From Kushneria konosiri (GTDB lineage Bacteria; Pseudomonadota; Gammaproteobacteria; Pseudomonadales; Halomonadaceae): 64,000 nucleotides of DNA. The notes beneath the pieces are model-generated. The model was not told the origin of the DNA. It made no database searches and saw only the letters and a program-made list of their open reading frames with translations. The stretch covers positions 2,294,001 to 2,358,000 of the forward strand of contig NZ_CP021323.1 in the NCBI RefSeq assembly GCF_002155145.1, given 5' to 3'. The translations under genes and the position numbers were made by a program. This document shows positions 53,714-64,000 of this stretch, in pieces (position 1 is the stretch's first letter; each line of letters opens with the position of its first letter).

Positions 53714-55813
53714 TCAGACGCTCTTGCGAGAAGCGCTGCGGGTACCGCCGTCGGCGTGAGTCGTGCCGGTGGCGGCATTCAGGGCCAGAATCGAGCGTTC
53801 GACATGCTCGGCCGTTTCAAGTTGCGCGCGCGTGGCGTGAGTGATTTCATCAACTGACGTGCTGGTTTTTTCAATGCCCTCCATGATCTTGTCAAAGGAG
53901 GCTCTGGCATCGTGTGAGACGATGTTGCCTTCTTCAATGCGTCGGCTGGATTCTCCCAGCAATCTGTTGATCTGGCGTGTGGCGTCGGAGGATTTTTCGG
54001 CCAGTTTCCTGACCTCATCGGCGACAACCGAAAAGCCCAGTCCATGTTCGCCGGCACGGGCCGCTTCGATGGCGGCGTTGAAGGCCAGCAGATTGGTCTG
54101 ATTGGCAATTTCGCCAATGACCTTGACGATGGCATCCACGTCCTCGGAAGCCTTGCGAATGGCGGCCATGACCTCGACCGAATGCTTTAGCGTATCGCTG
54201 CCGCGCTGCGCCTCTTCCCGGGTAAAATGGGCCAGTTGTTGCGTGAGCTGCGCATTTTCGGCAATGGCGTTGATTGACGCATTCAGTCCCGTAACGCTTG
54301 AGCTCATTGAGGCGGCCTGATCCCTGATGCTCTCCTCGAGCTTCACCTGATCGGTAATGTCGGTAGCAAATTTGATGATCTTGTAGGGGACGCCCATGGC
54401 ATCAAGAATCGGGTTATAGGTGCCCTGAATCCAGACGCGACGCCCAAACTTGCCCAAACGGCTGAAACGGCCGCTGAACAGTTCGCCCTGACCGAGTTTT
54501 TGCCAGAAATCGCGATATTCGGTGCTGACGACGTGGTCATCTTCACAGAAAATTCGATGATGCTGACCCAGCACTTCATCCAGGGTGTAGCCCATGGTGT
54601 GAAGAAAGTTCTGGTTGGCCGCAAGAATGTTGCCCTTGAGATCAAACTCGATCACGGCCTGGGCGCGATCGATCGCCTTGAGACGGCCTTCGAGTTCGGC
54701 GCTCTCGCGTTTTCTGGTCGTGATGTCGGTGGCAAACTTGACCACCTTGAAAGGGCGACCATCCATGTCGAGGATCGGATTGTAGGTCGCCTGCAGCCAG
54801 ACTTCGCGACCATTGCGTCCAATACGCCGGAACTCGCCGCTCATGGTCTTGCCACGATTGAGTTCATCCCAGAAGTGGTGATAGTCATCGCTGCTGACGT
54901 CGGCCGGGTCACAAAACATTCGGTGGTGCTGGCCGCGAATATCGTCGATCCGGTAACCGATGGCGCTCAGGAAGTTGGCATTGGCATCGAGGATATGGCC
55001 TTCAAGATCGAACTCGATCACCGCCTGAGCATGGCTGATGGCGTTGACCTTGCCTTCAAACTCGGCGTTGGTCAGCTTGCGGGTGGTAATGTCGGTGGCG
55101 AACTTGACCACTTTATAGGGCCGGCCAACGGCATCCAGAATCGGGTTATAGGTGGCCTGTAGCCAGACTTCGCTACCGTCCTTGCGAAAACGCTTGTATT
55201 CGCCCTGGGCAAATTCACCCTGCGCCAGTTCCTTCCAGAAATTGCGATATTCCGCCGTCCTGATGTAGGTCTCGTTACAGAACATGCGGTGGTGTTCACC
55301 GATAACTTCGCTGGCCCGGTAGCCCATGGTGGCCAGAAAGTTGTCGTTGGCGGCCAGGATATTGCCCTTCAGGTCGAACTCGATGACGGCCTGAGCGCGG
55401 TTGATGGCCTCCACCTTGCCTTCAAACTCGGCGTCGTGCTGCTTTTGAGCGGTGATGTCGGAGGCAAACTTCACAACTCGTACGGGCTTGCCGGTGTCAT
55501 CGAAAATGGGGTTATAGGTGGCCTGCAGCCAGATTTCGCGACCGTTGTTACCGATACGTCGATATTCGCCGGCATCAAATTCGCCACGCCCCAGCTTTTG
55601 CCAGAAAGAACGATATTCGGCAGAGGCCGCTTCTTCCGGGTCGCAGAACATGCGGTGATGCTTGCCCTTGATATCTTCGAGGGTATAGCCCACTGCCTTC
55701 AGAAAGTTTTCATTGGCATCGACAATGATGCCTTCGGTGGTGAACTCGATGACGGCCTGAGCGCGATCAATGGCGGCTCGGAAATAATCTTCTCTGCTAG
55801 TAATGTCGGTCAT
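53714..55813 (-). CDS. Soluble chemoreceptor with four PAS domains
   Basis: 699 residues, no membrane segment. Four PAS domains repeat every 122 residues exactly (RAQAVIEF or HAQAVIEF at 17, 139, 261 and 383; each has an HHR-FC motif and W-Q-TYNPI). Then a short MCP domain with the tip [27 protein letters not shown] and a Ser/Arg tail. PAS pockets of this type can hold haem, flavin or a small ligand; cofactor unknown. ATG 55813 is preferred over 55831, where no ribosome-binding sequence is seen. Coupled to the triple-CheW gene. Confidence 0.92.
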   Translation of the reverse strand: MTDITSREDYFRAAIDRAQAVIEFTTEGIIVDANENFLKAVGYTLEDIKGKHHRMFCDPEEAASAEYRSFWQKLGRGEFDAGEYRRIGNNGREIWLQATYNPIFDDTGKPVRVVKFASDITAQKQHDAEFEGKVEAINRAQAVIEFDLKGNILAANDNFLATMGYRASEVIGEHHRMFCNETYIRTAEYRNFWKELAQGEFAQGEYKRFRKDGSEVWLQATYNPILDAVGRPYKVVKFATDITTRKLTNAEFEGKVNAISHAQAVIEFDLEGHILDANANFLSAIGYRIDDIRGQHHRMFCDPADVSSDDYHHFWDELNRGKTMSGEFRRIGRNGREVWLQATYNPILDMDGRPFKVVKFATDITTRKRESAELEGRLKAIDRAQAVIEFDLKGNILAANQNFLHTMGYTLDEVLGQHHRIFCEDDHVVSTEYRDFWQKLGQGELFSGRFSRLGKFGRRVWIQGTYNPILDAMGVPYKIIKFATDITDQVKLEESIRDQAASMSSSVTGLNASINAIAENAQLTQQLAHFTREEAQRGSDTLKHSVEVMAAIRKASEDVDAIVKVIGEIANQTNLLAFNAAIEAARAGEHGLGFSVVADEVRKLAEKSSDATRQINRLLGESSRRIEEGNIVSHDARASFDKIMEGIEKTSTSVDEITHATRAQLETAEHVERSILALNAATGTTHADGGTRSASRKSV
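54302..55765 (-). repeat. Four tandem 366-bp PAS-coding repeats
   Basis: The coding sequence is a direct repeat with an exact 366-bp period, so PAS units arose by internal duplication. The last three share the block [15 protein letters not shown] or close variants; the first has diverged most. Confidence 0.8.
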
Positions 55814-56168
55814 GTGACGGCAATCTCTCATGGAGGCGACCTGATCATTCGCAGCTCAGGGCGTCATGACAACGAGCGCAACGATGGTGCGCATTCTGAA
55901 GCTCATATCGACCTTTCCCCGAGCGGCCTTTAGCTCAAATCAATAATCGCCCGGGGCCTGTTACGATGATTCATGGCCAGGCGTGTCAGGAAATACTGTC
56001 CAAAAAGACATGCGGAAAGCTTTTGACCCCGGCGATCGGACAAGGGCAGACTGACACGGGGCATGGCGGCGGCATGGCAGCCATTGATGCCCATGTCTTA
56101 TGCTTGTTTTCGGGACGTCGTTGAATACAACAAGTGCCCGGTTTGTGGACCGGGAAAAGCGAGCGCCA
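55814..56168. promoter_or_regulatory. 355-bp divergent gap, doeA leader with hairpin
   Basis: No gene seen. A perfect hairpin CCCGGT-TTGTGG-ACCGGG (56137-56154) ends 14 nt before the doeA ATG, so it lies in the leader next to the ribosome-binding region. CTTGTT (56104-56109) and AACAAG (56129-56134) form an inverted repeat around TTGAAT, a possible -35/operator area for DoeX. Confidence 0.45.
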
Positions 56169-57356
56169 ATGACCGACATTGCACTTCCCTTTACGCGCGA
56201 GGAATATGCTCAGCGCCTGGCCCGGGTAAGAGCGGCGATGGCGCGTGCCGAGCTGGATCTTCTGATCGTTTATGACCCTTCCAACATGGCATGGCTGACC
56301 GGCTATGACGGCTGGTCCTTCTATGTTCACCAGTGTGTGCTGATCAGTCTTGATCAGGATCCGGTCTGGTATGGTCGACGCCAGGACAGCAATGGCGCGA
56401 TACGCACCTGCTACATGAATCCCGAAACGCATGTGACCTGGTATCCGGACTATTACGTCCAGAACCCCGACATGCATCCGATGGAGTATCTGTCCCAGTC
56501 AATTCTGCCCCAGTGGCAGTGGCATCGCGGGCGCATCGGCGTCGAGATGGACAACTACTACTTCTCGGCAAAGGCCTATACCAGCCTGCTGGCAAACCTG
56601 CCCGAGGCGACGCTGGTTGATGCCAATGGACTGGTCAACTGGTGCCGGGCGATCAAGTCGCCGACCGAGATCGAGTACATGCGGGTGGCCGGTCGCATCG
56701 TGGATGAAATGCATGCCCGCATTCTGGACATGGTCGAGCCGGGCCTGCCCAAGAGCCGGCTGGTGGCGGAAATTTACCGGGCCGGTGTTGAAGGCGTGGA
56801 AGGCCATGGCGGTGACTACCCGGCCATCGTGCCGCTGTTGCCCACTGGCAAGGACGCGGCCGCGCCGCATTTGACCTGGGATGATGCGCCGTTCAAACAG
56901 GACGAAGGCACCTTTTTTGAGATTGCCGGTGTCTACAAGCGCTATCACGCGCCGCTGTCGCGAACGGTATTTCTCGGGCGCCCGACACGAGACTTCCTGC
57001 GTGGGGAATCTGCCCTGCTGGAGGGCATCGAAAACGGGCTTGAGGTCGCCAAACCCGGCAACCGCTGCTGCGATCTGGCCATGGCGCTGGGGGCTGCGAT
57101 GGACAAGTGGGGCTTCGACCGGGGCGGTGCTCGCTGTGGCTATCCCATCGGTCTGAGCTATCCGCCCGACTGGGGCGAGCGCACCATGAGCCTGCGTCCC
57201 AGTGACACCACCGTACTCGAACCCGGCATGACCTTTCACTTCATGCCAGGCATGTGGATGGATGACTGGGGGCTCGAGATCACCGAGTCGATCCTGATCA
57301 CCGAAACCGGGGTGGAAACCCTCAGCAACTTTCCTCGTCAGCTTTTCGTTAAATAG
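56169..57356 (+). CDS. doeA: Ectoine hydrolase
   Basis: First step of ectoine breakdown: opens the ring to N-acetyl-2,4-diaminobutyrate. 395-residue creatinase/aminopeptidase-P-like protein with the N-terminal domain (YDPSNMAWLTGYDGWSFYVHQCVL) and pita-bread C-terminal fold (EIEYMRVAGRIVDEMHARIL, GYPIGLSYPPDWGERTMSL, EPGMTFHFMPGMW). ATG 56169 has a weak ribosome-binding site. It is followed by doeB and doeX, as in Halomonas elongata. Confidence 0.96.
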   Translation: MTDIALPFTREEYAQRLARVRAAMARAELDLLIVYDPSNMAWLTGYDGWSFYVHQCVLISLDQDPVWYGRRQDSNGAIRTCYMNPETHVTWYPDYYVQNPDMHPMEYLSQSILPQWQWHRGRIGVEMDNYYFSAKAYTSLLANLPEATLVDANGLVNWCRAIKSPTEIEYMRVAGRIVDEMHARILDMVEPGLPKSRLVAEIYRAGVEGVEGHGGDYPAIVPLLPTGKDAAAPHLTWDDAPFKQDEGTFFEIAGVYKRYHAPLSRTVFLGRPTRDFLRGESALLEGIENGLEVAKPGNRCCDLAMALGAAMDKWGFDRGGARCGYPIGLSYPPDWGERTMSLRPSDTTVLEPGMTFHFMPGMWMDDWGLEITESILITETGVETLSNFPRQLFVK

Positions 57357-57427
57357 TGCACCTGTCCCTGGTGGCCCGAGTGAATTCGGGCCGTCGGTCG
57401 CACTCACCATAGGGAGCAGTACTGCCC

Positions 57428-58435
57428 ATGCGTCCAAGTCCGATCTCTGCCACTGTCGATTTTGATGCCGATGGCGTCCAGCACGGCTTTCTCAAACTAC
57501 CGGTCTCTCATGATGAATCCGCCTGGGGGGCGGTGATGATTCCGATTACCGTGGTCAAGAACGGAGAGGGGCCCACCGCGCTTCTGACCGGCGGCAATCA
57601 CGGTGATGAATATGAGGGCATCACGGCGCTTTTGAAACTCGCCAGACGCCTGACGGCGGAAGAGGTTCAGGGGCGTGTGATCATCGTGCCGATGATGAAT
57701 CAGCCGGCAGCGCAGGCCGGCAGACGCACCTCGCCGATGGATCGCGGTAATCTCAATCGCAGCTTTCCGGGGGACCCGGATGGTGGCCCGACAAGACAGA
57801 TTGCCGACTACTTTACCCGCTACCTGGTGCCGATGTGCGACTACGCACTGGATCTACATTCAGGCGGGCGCACGCTGGATATCCTGCCGTTTGCTGCCGC
57901 TCACCGACTTGATGATCTCGAGCTTGAACGCAAAAGCCTCAAGGGCGCCATCGACTTTGGCGCCTCGACCGCCATCATGATGTATGAGCTTGATGCGGCA
58001 GCGCTCTACGACACGGTGGTGGAAAATCAGGGCAAGGTGCTGGTGACCACCGAGCTGGGCGGTGGCGGTACTTCGACGCCGGCCAGTATCGAGATCAGCG
58101 AGCGCGGCGTGCGCAATTTCCTGATCTTTGCCGGTATTACCCAGGGGGAAATTCAGCGCCCGGCGCGCCAGCAGCATGTCGAGATGCCGGACGCCTCCTG
58201 CTACGTGCAAAGCGAGCACACGGGGCTTCTGGAAATGACCTGCGCACTCGGCGGGCTGGTCAGGGAAGGCGAAGTAGTCGCACGTATCTGGGATATCACG
58301 CGTACCGGTGCCGACCCGGTGGAATATCGCGCCAGCCGTGACGGCCTGGTGCTGGCCCGGCGCTTTCCGGCACGCGTTGAAATGGGCGATACCCTGATCG
58401 TCATTGGCGAGGTGGTCGAAACGCTTGAGCGCTAA
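57428..58435 (+). CDS. doeB: N-acetyl-L-2,4-diaminobutyrate deacetylase
   Basis: Second step of ectoine degradation, removing acetate to give diaminobutyrate. 335-residue zinc enzyme of the succinylglutamate desuccinylase/aspartoacylase type: GGNHGDEYEG (His/Glu ligands), MDRGNLNRSFPGDPDGGPTRQIADYF, LDLHSGG (third ligand) and a C-terminal beta domain. The preferred ATG is 57428. It sits 71 nt after doeA. Confidence 0.95.
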   Translation: MRPSPISATVDFDADGVQHGFLKLPVSHDESAWGAVMIPITVVKNGEGPTALLTGGNHGDEYEGITALLKLARRLTAEEVQGRVIIVPMMNQPAAQAGRRTSPMDRGNLNRSFPGDPDGGPTRQIADYFTRYLVPMCDYALDLHSGGRTLDILPFAAAHRLDDLELERKSLKGAIDFGASTAIMMYELDAAALYDTVVENQGKVLVTTELGGGGTSTPASIEISERGVRNFLIFAGITQGEIQRPARQQHVEMPDASCYVQSEHTGLLEMTCALGGLVREGEVVARIWDITRTGADPVEYRASRDGLVLARRFPARVEMGDTLIVIGEVVETLER

Positions 58436-58504
58436 AGTCGTCACGACAAGTGGCAGCGAACGTCTGCCGGTCGGCATTCGGTATCCATGCGACGGGAGAT
58501 CATG

Positions 58505-58987
58505 ATGAAGCTCGATCAGTACGATTTTCGTATTCTCGAGATCCTGTCGCGTGACGGGCGCATCACCAAGTCGCGACTGGCCGAGGCCATCAACCTGTCG
58601 GTGAGCCCCTGCTGGGAGCGGGTCAGACGCCTTGAGCGTGAGGGCATCATCGAGGGCTACAGTGCCCGAATCAGCGACCGGGCTCGGGTAGCGTTGACGT
58701 CGGTATGGATTCAGATCGAGCTTGAGAACCACAGCGTCAGCGTCTTCGAGCGCTTTGAGCGAGTCATGCGCGACACGCCGCAGGTCAGTGAATGTGTGGC
58801 CGTGGGGGGCGGTGTGGATTATCTGGTACTGATCGAGGCCGAAAGCATCGATCAGTACCAGCGCCTGATCGATCGCTGGCTGATGGAGGATCTCGCCATT
58901 CGGCGCTACTTCACCTATATCGTGACCAAGTCCATCAAAAAGGCATCATCGCCGTTGATCCGGCTCAGGGCGGACAATGCAAATTGA
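58505..58987 (+). CDS. doeX: Lrp/AsnC-family regulator of ectoine degradation DoeX
   Basis: 160 residues: N-terminal HTH (MKLDQYDFRILEILSRDGRITKSRLAEAINLSVSPCWERVRRLEREGIIEG) and a RAM ligand-binding domain (VSECVAVGGGVDYLVLIEAESIDQYQRLI). Known in H. elongata to control the doe genes in response to ectoine-derived ligands. ATG 58505 has GGGAG six bases upstream; two more in-frame ATGs (58487 and 58502) lie ahead of it. Third in a doeA-doeB-doeX unit. Confidence 0.93.
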   Translation: MKLDQYDFRILEILSRDGRITKSRLAEAINLSVSPCWERVRRLEREGIIEGYSARISDRARVALTSVWIQIELENHSVSVFERFERVMRDTPQVSECVAVGGGVDYLVLIEAESIDQYQRLIDRWLMEDLAIRRYFTYIVTKSIKKASSPLIRLRADNAN

Positions 58988-59044
58988 GCGCGACGACGCT
59001 TTCGCGTAAACTGATCTCCCATCCTGGTCTGCCTTTCTGGCTGA

Positions 59045-61601
<2,557 letters not shown>

Positions 61602-61605
61602 TCTC

Positions 61606-61638
61606 AAAACGCCGATCATCATGATCGGCGTTTTTATT
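61606..61638 (+). terminator. Intrinsic terminator of pyrG-kdsA
   Basis: A 14-bp inverted repeat AAAACGCCGATCAT / ATGATCGGCGTTTT around one C, then a T-rich tail. Confidence 0.9.
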
Positions 61639-61804
61639 GGTGGAGGCGTCGATGATGTCGGCAGGGTTTTGACTTTAGTCTAACAATGGCGGCGAGTGCG
61701 CCGGCATGGCAGGCAAATGAGTCGCTTTCTATGCTTTCATGGTGCGTTCATTCGAGTCCGGTCCGAAGAAGGGACCGGAAGTTTAATCAGTGAGGATGCT
61801 TTAG

Positions 61805-63100
<1,296 letters not shown>

Positions 63101-63124
63101 TTCCTGACCCGAATCACTAAAATT

Positions 63125-63156
63125 AATCCGGCTACCCATGGTAGTCGGATTTTTTA
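63125..63156 (+). terminator. Intrinsic terminator of eno
   Basis: An 11-bp stem with one G-U pair (AATCCGGCTAC / GTAGTCGGATT), CCATG loop, then T6. Confidence 0.88.
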
Positions 63157-63363
63157 TGCCCGCCCTATATATTTGACGAATCCTGGACGATTACCTTGAC
63201 CCGATGGGGGGGCAGAACCCACCATATGGATATTCGAAGCGGCCCGATAACGGGCCTGAAGTTACCTTCCCTCTTAAAATATTGATTCGCCTGGTTTTTT
63301 TGCCAAAAGAAAACAAGGCGGTCGCTACTTCTCTCGATTAGCGCTTTTTTCAAAATCTTTTAA
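63157..63363. other. Non-coding eno-sRNA spacer
   Basis: No gene seen. It has two small hairpins: GGCCCG-ATAA-CGGGCC (63241-63256) and a weak one, CGCTA/TAGCG (63323-63343), followed by TTTTTT, which might end another short plus-strand RNA. A 62-codon minus-strand frame here does not look like protein. Confidence 0.4.
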
Positions 63364-63384
63364 TCGATCAGATATTCTGATCGA
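63364..63384. promoter_or_regulatory. Perfect 21-bp palindrome upstream of the sRNA candidate
   Basis: TCGATCAGA-TAT-TCTGATCGA, with perfect 9-bp arms. It sits where the promoter of the downstream RNA should be; TATTCT (63373-63378) could be its -10. It does not match the GacA consensus TGTAAG-N6-CTTACA. Confidence 0.55.
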
Positions 63385-63568
63385 GACTCAACTGACGGCG
63401 GCAAATGGATGGCCCCGCTCAGAACACCAACGACAAACTTGATTGATGGCGCGCTGGGTATCGGATGGATTCGATTTCTCCGCATGGATGCCGCCGATGG
63501 ATAGAGAGCCAACGAAATGGCTCAAGGACGCAGGATGCAAGGGCGGCCCCTATGGGCCGCCTTTTTTT
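63385..63568 (+). ncRNA. Candidate CsrA/RsmA-sequestering small RNA (RsmZ/CsrB-like)
   Basis: A gene-free stretch beside fdxA that ends in a strong terminator. It has exact ATGGAT at 63405, 63465, 63484 and 63497, and further GGA at 63463, 63526 and 63533: seven GGA in all. Three of the ATGGAT copies sit in short hairpin loops: ATCG-loop-CGAT (63460-63475), CGC-ATGGAT-GCCG (63481-63493) and GGC-loop-GCC (63400-63414). A fourth hairpin, GAGCC/GGCTC (63506-63523), lacks GGA. Repeated A-N-GGA in loops is the CsrA-binding signature; in Pseudomonas rsmZ also lies next to fdxA. The 5' end is an estimate. Confidence 0.6.
63540..63568 (+). terminator. Intrinsic terminator of the sRNA candidate
   Basis: A GC-rich stem AGGGCGGCCC / GGGCCGCCT with a CTAT loop and a T7 run. 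No coding gene on this strand precedes it within 400 nt. Confidence 0.9.
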
Positions 63569-63688
63569 ATGCGTAAAAGACAGCAATGCTGGCGCCAGGA
63601 TGCCACAAAAGCACGTGCGGCAGCCGCAGCAGGTGACATGAAAATCAGAGGGGGGAGCGGTCGGGGCAGCTTGGCCCCGATCCGAATA

Positions 63689-64000
63689 TCAGCGCACCAG
63701 CTTGTCGATCTTGCCGGGAACACCGTTCCACTCGTCGGCATCGGCCGGCGGATCGCTGCGCTCGTTGATGTTGGGCCACTGCTCGGCGAGATCGGCGTTG
63801 ATCTCGATAAACTTTTCCTGCCCTTCGGGCAGTTCGTCTTCCGAAAAAATGGCCTCGGCCGGACATTCCGGTTCGCACAGGGCACAGTCAATGCATTCGT
63901 CTGGATGAATGACCAGAAAATTGGGACCTTCATAGAAGCAGTCAACCGGGCAGACTTCCACGCAGTCCGTGTATTTACATTGAATGCAGTTCTCGGTGAC
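63689..64000 (-). CDS. fdxA: 7Fe ferredoxin FdxA (5' end outside window)
   Basis: Small electron carrier with a 3Fe-4S and a 4Fe-4S cluster. The window shows 103 residues, running from [27 protein letters not shown] to KIDKLVR; only about four N-terminal residues are cut off. Cluster ligands in [16 protein letters not shown] and [16 protein letters not shown] are complete. It converges on the small-RNA candidate. A hairpin (TCGGGGC/GCCCCGA, 63661-63680) just past the stop could end its transcript. Confidence 0.95.
   Translation of the reverse strand, partial: VTENCIQCKYTDCVEVCPVDCFYEGPNFLVIHPDECIDCALCEPECPAEAIFSEDELPEGQEKFIEINADLAEQWPNINERSDPPADADEWNGVPGKIDKLVR

Noticed and set aside
63165-63353. 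62-codon minus-strand frame between eno and fdxA
   Set aside because: No ribosome-binding site, no recognisable fold; composition like non-coding AT-rich spacer.

Overview
The window is a gene-dense, mosaic-free stretch of chromosome at about 60% GC. It most likely comes from a halophilic gammaproteobacterium of the family Halomonadaceae (Halomonas/Kushneria type). The evidence is an ectoine-degradation cluster (doeA-doeB-doeX), a BetT-type choline/betaine carrier, acidic low-complexity secreted proteins, and Pseudomonas/Halomonas-like gene order (rnfB near metG, apbC-dcd, pyrG-kdsA-eno, fdxA). Genus assignment is inference. I found no insertion sequence, phage gene, CRISPR array, tRNA or rRNA.

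Layout. 1-5 kb: rnfB (cut by the window edge), a CHASE4-GGDEF diguanylate cyclase and metG on the minus strand. 5-10 kb: a plus-strand run of small housekeeping genes (ASCH, DoxX, YkgJ cysteine cluster, spermidine-synthase-like, a 24-residue membrane peptide, TerB-like, arfB, apbC, dcd). 10-13 kb: divergent cadR/cadA metal resistance with a MerR-type promoter. 13-20 kb: glpT, then an iron region with a catecholate siderophore esterase and FepA-type receptor divergent from a YncE-like beta-propeller, each side with its own Fur box, followed by two small secreted acidic proteins. 20.5-23.7 kb: a HTH-only ModE-like regulator and modABC. 23.8-31 kb: agmatinase, a second CHASE4-GGDEF cyclase, a secreted purine-nucleoside-permease-family protein, a PhoD-like phosphatase and a histidine phosphatase. 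31-37.6 kb: the fructose PTS (cra/fruR divergent from fruBKA). 37.8-44.4 kb: a sodium:neurotransmitter-type symporter, a FIST-domain chemoreceptor with an apparent frameshift at its start, BetT and a macro-domain protein. 44.6-49.4 kb: gluconokinase and an oxidative aldose pathway (lactonase, GntR regulator, mutarotase, aldose 1-dehydrogenase). 49.4-55.8 kb: DUF3108, ghrA, corA, and a signalling pair made of a triple-CheW protein and a soluble chemoreceptor with four PAS domains. 56-59 kb: ectoine catabolism. 59-64 kb: pyrG-kdsA-eno, a long intergenic region, and fdxA (cut by the window edge).

The most interesting unannotated signal is in the eno-fdxA gap. About 180 nt with no gene end in a strong intrinsic terminator and contain four exact ATGGAT motifs plus further GGA motifs, several in predicted hairpin loops. 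This is the signature of a CsrA/RsmA-sequestering small RNA, and rsmZ of Pseudomonas also lies beside fdxA. Other points worth a second look are the N-terminal A-tract frameshift in the FIST chemoreceptor, the exact 122-residue four-fold PAS repeat paired with a triple CheW, the palindrome over the modA promoter, the BetI-like palindrome and leader hairpin of betT, and the loss of the I-site in one of two sister diguanylate cyclases.
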